NCBI GenBank assembly: GCA_003173915.1
Contig: PPGL01000060.1
Coordinates: 1-7,326, forward strand
DNA length: 7,326 bases
Reading direction: 5' to 3'
Source of the DNA: Candidatus Levyibacteriota bacterium
Lineage (GTDB): Bacteria; Patescibacteria; Microgenomatia; Levybacterales; UBA12049
Below, in pieces: positions 6,194 through 7,326 of this stretch. The notes under the pieces were generated by a model that saw only the letters and a program-made list of their open reading frames with translations, had not been told where the DNA came from and did no database searches. Position numbers and translations under genes: made by a program. Positions within the stretch are counted from its first letter, which is position 1. Every line of letters begins with the position of its first letter.

Positions 6194-7326
6194 AGAAAAA
6201 ATAAACCTTTAATTTCACCAAAAAAAAGAAAAAGGGATAATACTGTAAAAATTACAACTGTTGCATATTCTGCAATAATATTTTTTTCAAGTTTTCTAAA
6301 TAATAAGAAAAATGTGAATGGAATAATGTAGTATCGTGGTTCAATAAGCCAAAGTGTTCCAAGAAAAATTACTAAAAAAGGATAATAAATTTTCTGAATT
6401 TTTTGTTCAAAAGCTGTCACAAAAATTGAAAACACAGCAAGTAACATAGGAATAAATGAAATAGCTTTCATAATATTATTTTTTCGTATATATGATAATA
6501 GTTGGTTTCTTAGAAAAAAAAGAAAAAAATCACTATTCCAAAAATGATCTGCTTTAAATGTATACCAATATACTCCAAATAATATTGGAATAATCAAAAG
6601 TATCCACATACGCTTCTTAAGTAATGAGTAAATTCTTTTACCTTGGGAAATTTCTATTGGGAAAAATATTATTCCGTATATTAATAAAAAGAAAAAAATG
6701 TTTTCAGTATGAATTCCTAAAGGTTGAGACATTTGATTACCTATTCCAATTGTTACTCCTTGGTTAAATAATATAAAAAAAACTGATCCTACAAAAGTAA
6801 ATTCATATAGCCACATATCTCCAATAAACGTCAGTATGTTTTTAGAAGATAAAGGAAGAAATGAACGTACAAATTCATAAATATAAAAATATACAATCCA
6901 AATAAGATTGTTTTGTCTAATAAAAATACTTATTAGAGCAAATATGCTTGAAAAAAAATATTTTTTGTGTGTCAAGAAAAAATAACAAATGAGTAAAATA
7001 AAAACAGAAAAAATATCAGTGTAGATTAAAAAATAAAAAATAAAACTTACAGGAATTAGAAGATATTGAAGTGTCTTGACCATCGCAGAATTTTTCTCTT
7101 GTTTTTTTGCAATAAGAAAAAATAACAAAACAGAAAATAAAGAAAAAAAACTCGAAATTATTCTTGTTTGGAATATATCTGAAATTCCAAAAAATCTTCG
7201 TATTCCAGCGATAATAAAATGATATCCAGGAGCGATGGCATTTCGTGTAAATGTATCACTTGTTATATGCCAGGTCGTGATATCTTGAATTGTTTGATAG
7301 TGTTGGTGTTCATCTATTAATAAAGG
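6190..7326 (-). CDS. DIE2/ALG10-like alpha-glucosyltransferase homologue (5' end outside window)
   Basis: The frame is open from the right edge (7326) to the TGA ending at 6190, giving 378 visible residues with about ten membrane helices. Eukaryotic ALG10 adds the last alpha-1,2-glucose to the dolichol-linked N-glycan precursor from dolichol-phosphate-glucose. Landmarks in the same order here, numbered from the visible start, are: IDEHQHYQTIQ (4-14; D5, E6) with IAPGYH (31-36), like the DE..H..QAQ and TTPPGLY motifs; LIYTDIFS (100-107), like LYYTD..S; IRQNNLIW (136-143), like RQTNIIW; FNQGVTIG (187-194) followed by H206, like the WNG.IVVGD...LH segment but with the Asp not kept; KADH (258-261), like LADN; and LIEPRYYIIPF (327-337), like L.E.RYFILPY. 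An internal TTG at 7128 would give only 312 residues and lose the DE motif, so it is not the real start. It is the first visible gene of an ATGA-coupled pair with the PMT-like gene. The family match is good; the donor and acceptor in a bacterium are unknown. Confidence 0.8.
   Translation of the reverse strand, partial: PLLIDEHQHYQTIQDITTWHITSDTFTRNAIAPGYHFIIAGIRRFFGISDIFQTRIISSFFSLFSVLLFFLIAKKQEKNSAMVKTLQYLLIPVSFIFYFLIYTDIFSVFILLICYFFLTHKKYFFSSIFALISIFIRQNNLIWIVYFYIYEFVRSFLPLSSKNILTFIGDMWLYEFTFVGSVFFILFNQGVTIGIGNQMSQPLGIHTENIFFFLLIYGIIFFPIEISQGKRIYSLLKKRMWILLIIPILFGVYWYTFKADHFWNSDFFLFFLRNQLLSYIRKNNIMKAISFIPMLLAVFSIFVTAFEQKIQKIYYPFLVIFLGTLWLIEPRYYIIPFTFFLLFRKLEKNIIAEYATVVIFTVLSLFLFFGEIKGLFFL

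Noticed and set aside
6220..6227. Run of eight A (plus strand) near the end of the ALG10-like gene, considered as a slippage or phase-variation tract
   Set aside because: Runs this long are common in such AT-rich DNA and the reading frame is intact up to the ATGA overlap; nothing marks it as a contingency tract.
7126..7128. TTG as the start codon of the ALG10-like gene
   Set aside because: The frame is open for 66 more codons to the window edge and these encode conserved family motifs.

Overview
The window looks like a low-GC bacterial chromosome fragment, most plausibly from the Candidate Phyla Radiation (Patescibacteria; Microgenomates- or Parcubacteria-like). This is inferred from four things: short AT-rich genes packed with overlapping stops and starts, no clear Shine-Dalgarno sites, a cysteine-bearing long-insert LytR-CpsA-Psr protein, and a DUF2298/'YYY' membrane protein. 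Two genes end in TGA inside stop/start overlaps, which fits the standard bacterial code and argues against the TGA=Gly code of Gracilibacteria/Absconditabacteria. No rRNA, tRNA, CRISPR array, insertion sequence or phage gene was seen.

Layout. On the plus strand (1-1533) the 3' end of a short-form triosephosphate isomerase gene overlaps by 8 nt a complete gene for a membrane-anchored LytR-CpsA-Psr (LCP) glycan ligase. A 64-bp convergent spacer with a weak inverted repeat follows. Everything from 1598 to the right edge is on the minus strand. In transcription order, right to left, it holds: a DIE2/ALG10-like multi-spanning glucosyltransferase (5' end outside the window); a PMT/ArnT-like (GT-C fold) glycosyltransferase joined to it by an ATGA overlap; a 50-bp gap with a good sigma70-type promoter; a small HAD-superfamily hydrolase; and a 740-residue DUF2298/Chlor_Arch_YYY membrane protein that overlaps the HAD gene by 14 bp.

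How the genes may work together (inference). Three unrelated-looking polytopic proteins of the GT-C kind lie within about 5.7 kb. They would use polyprenyl-phosphate-linked sugars and build glycan on the outer face of the membrane. The LCP protein would attach a finished glycan from a lipid carrier to the cell envelope. The locus therefore looks like a surface-glycan or glycoprotein assembly region. The most notable element is the ALG10-like protein. It carries most of the landmark motifs of the eukaryotic enzyme that adds the last glucose to the N-glycan precursor. The usual gene start for it (TTG at 7128) would remove the N-terminal acidic motif, but the frame stays open to the window edge. 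GC content falls from about 40% in the TPI/LCP genes to about 20% in parts of the ALG10-like gene.
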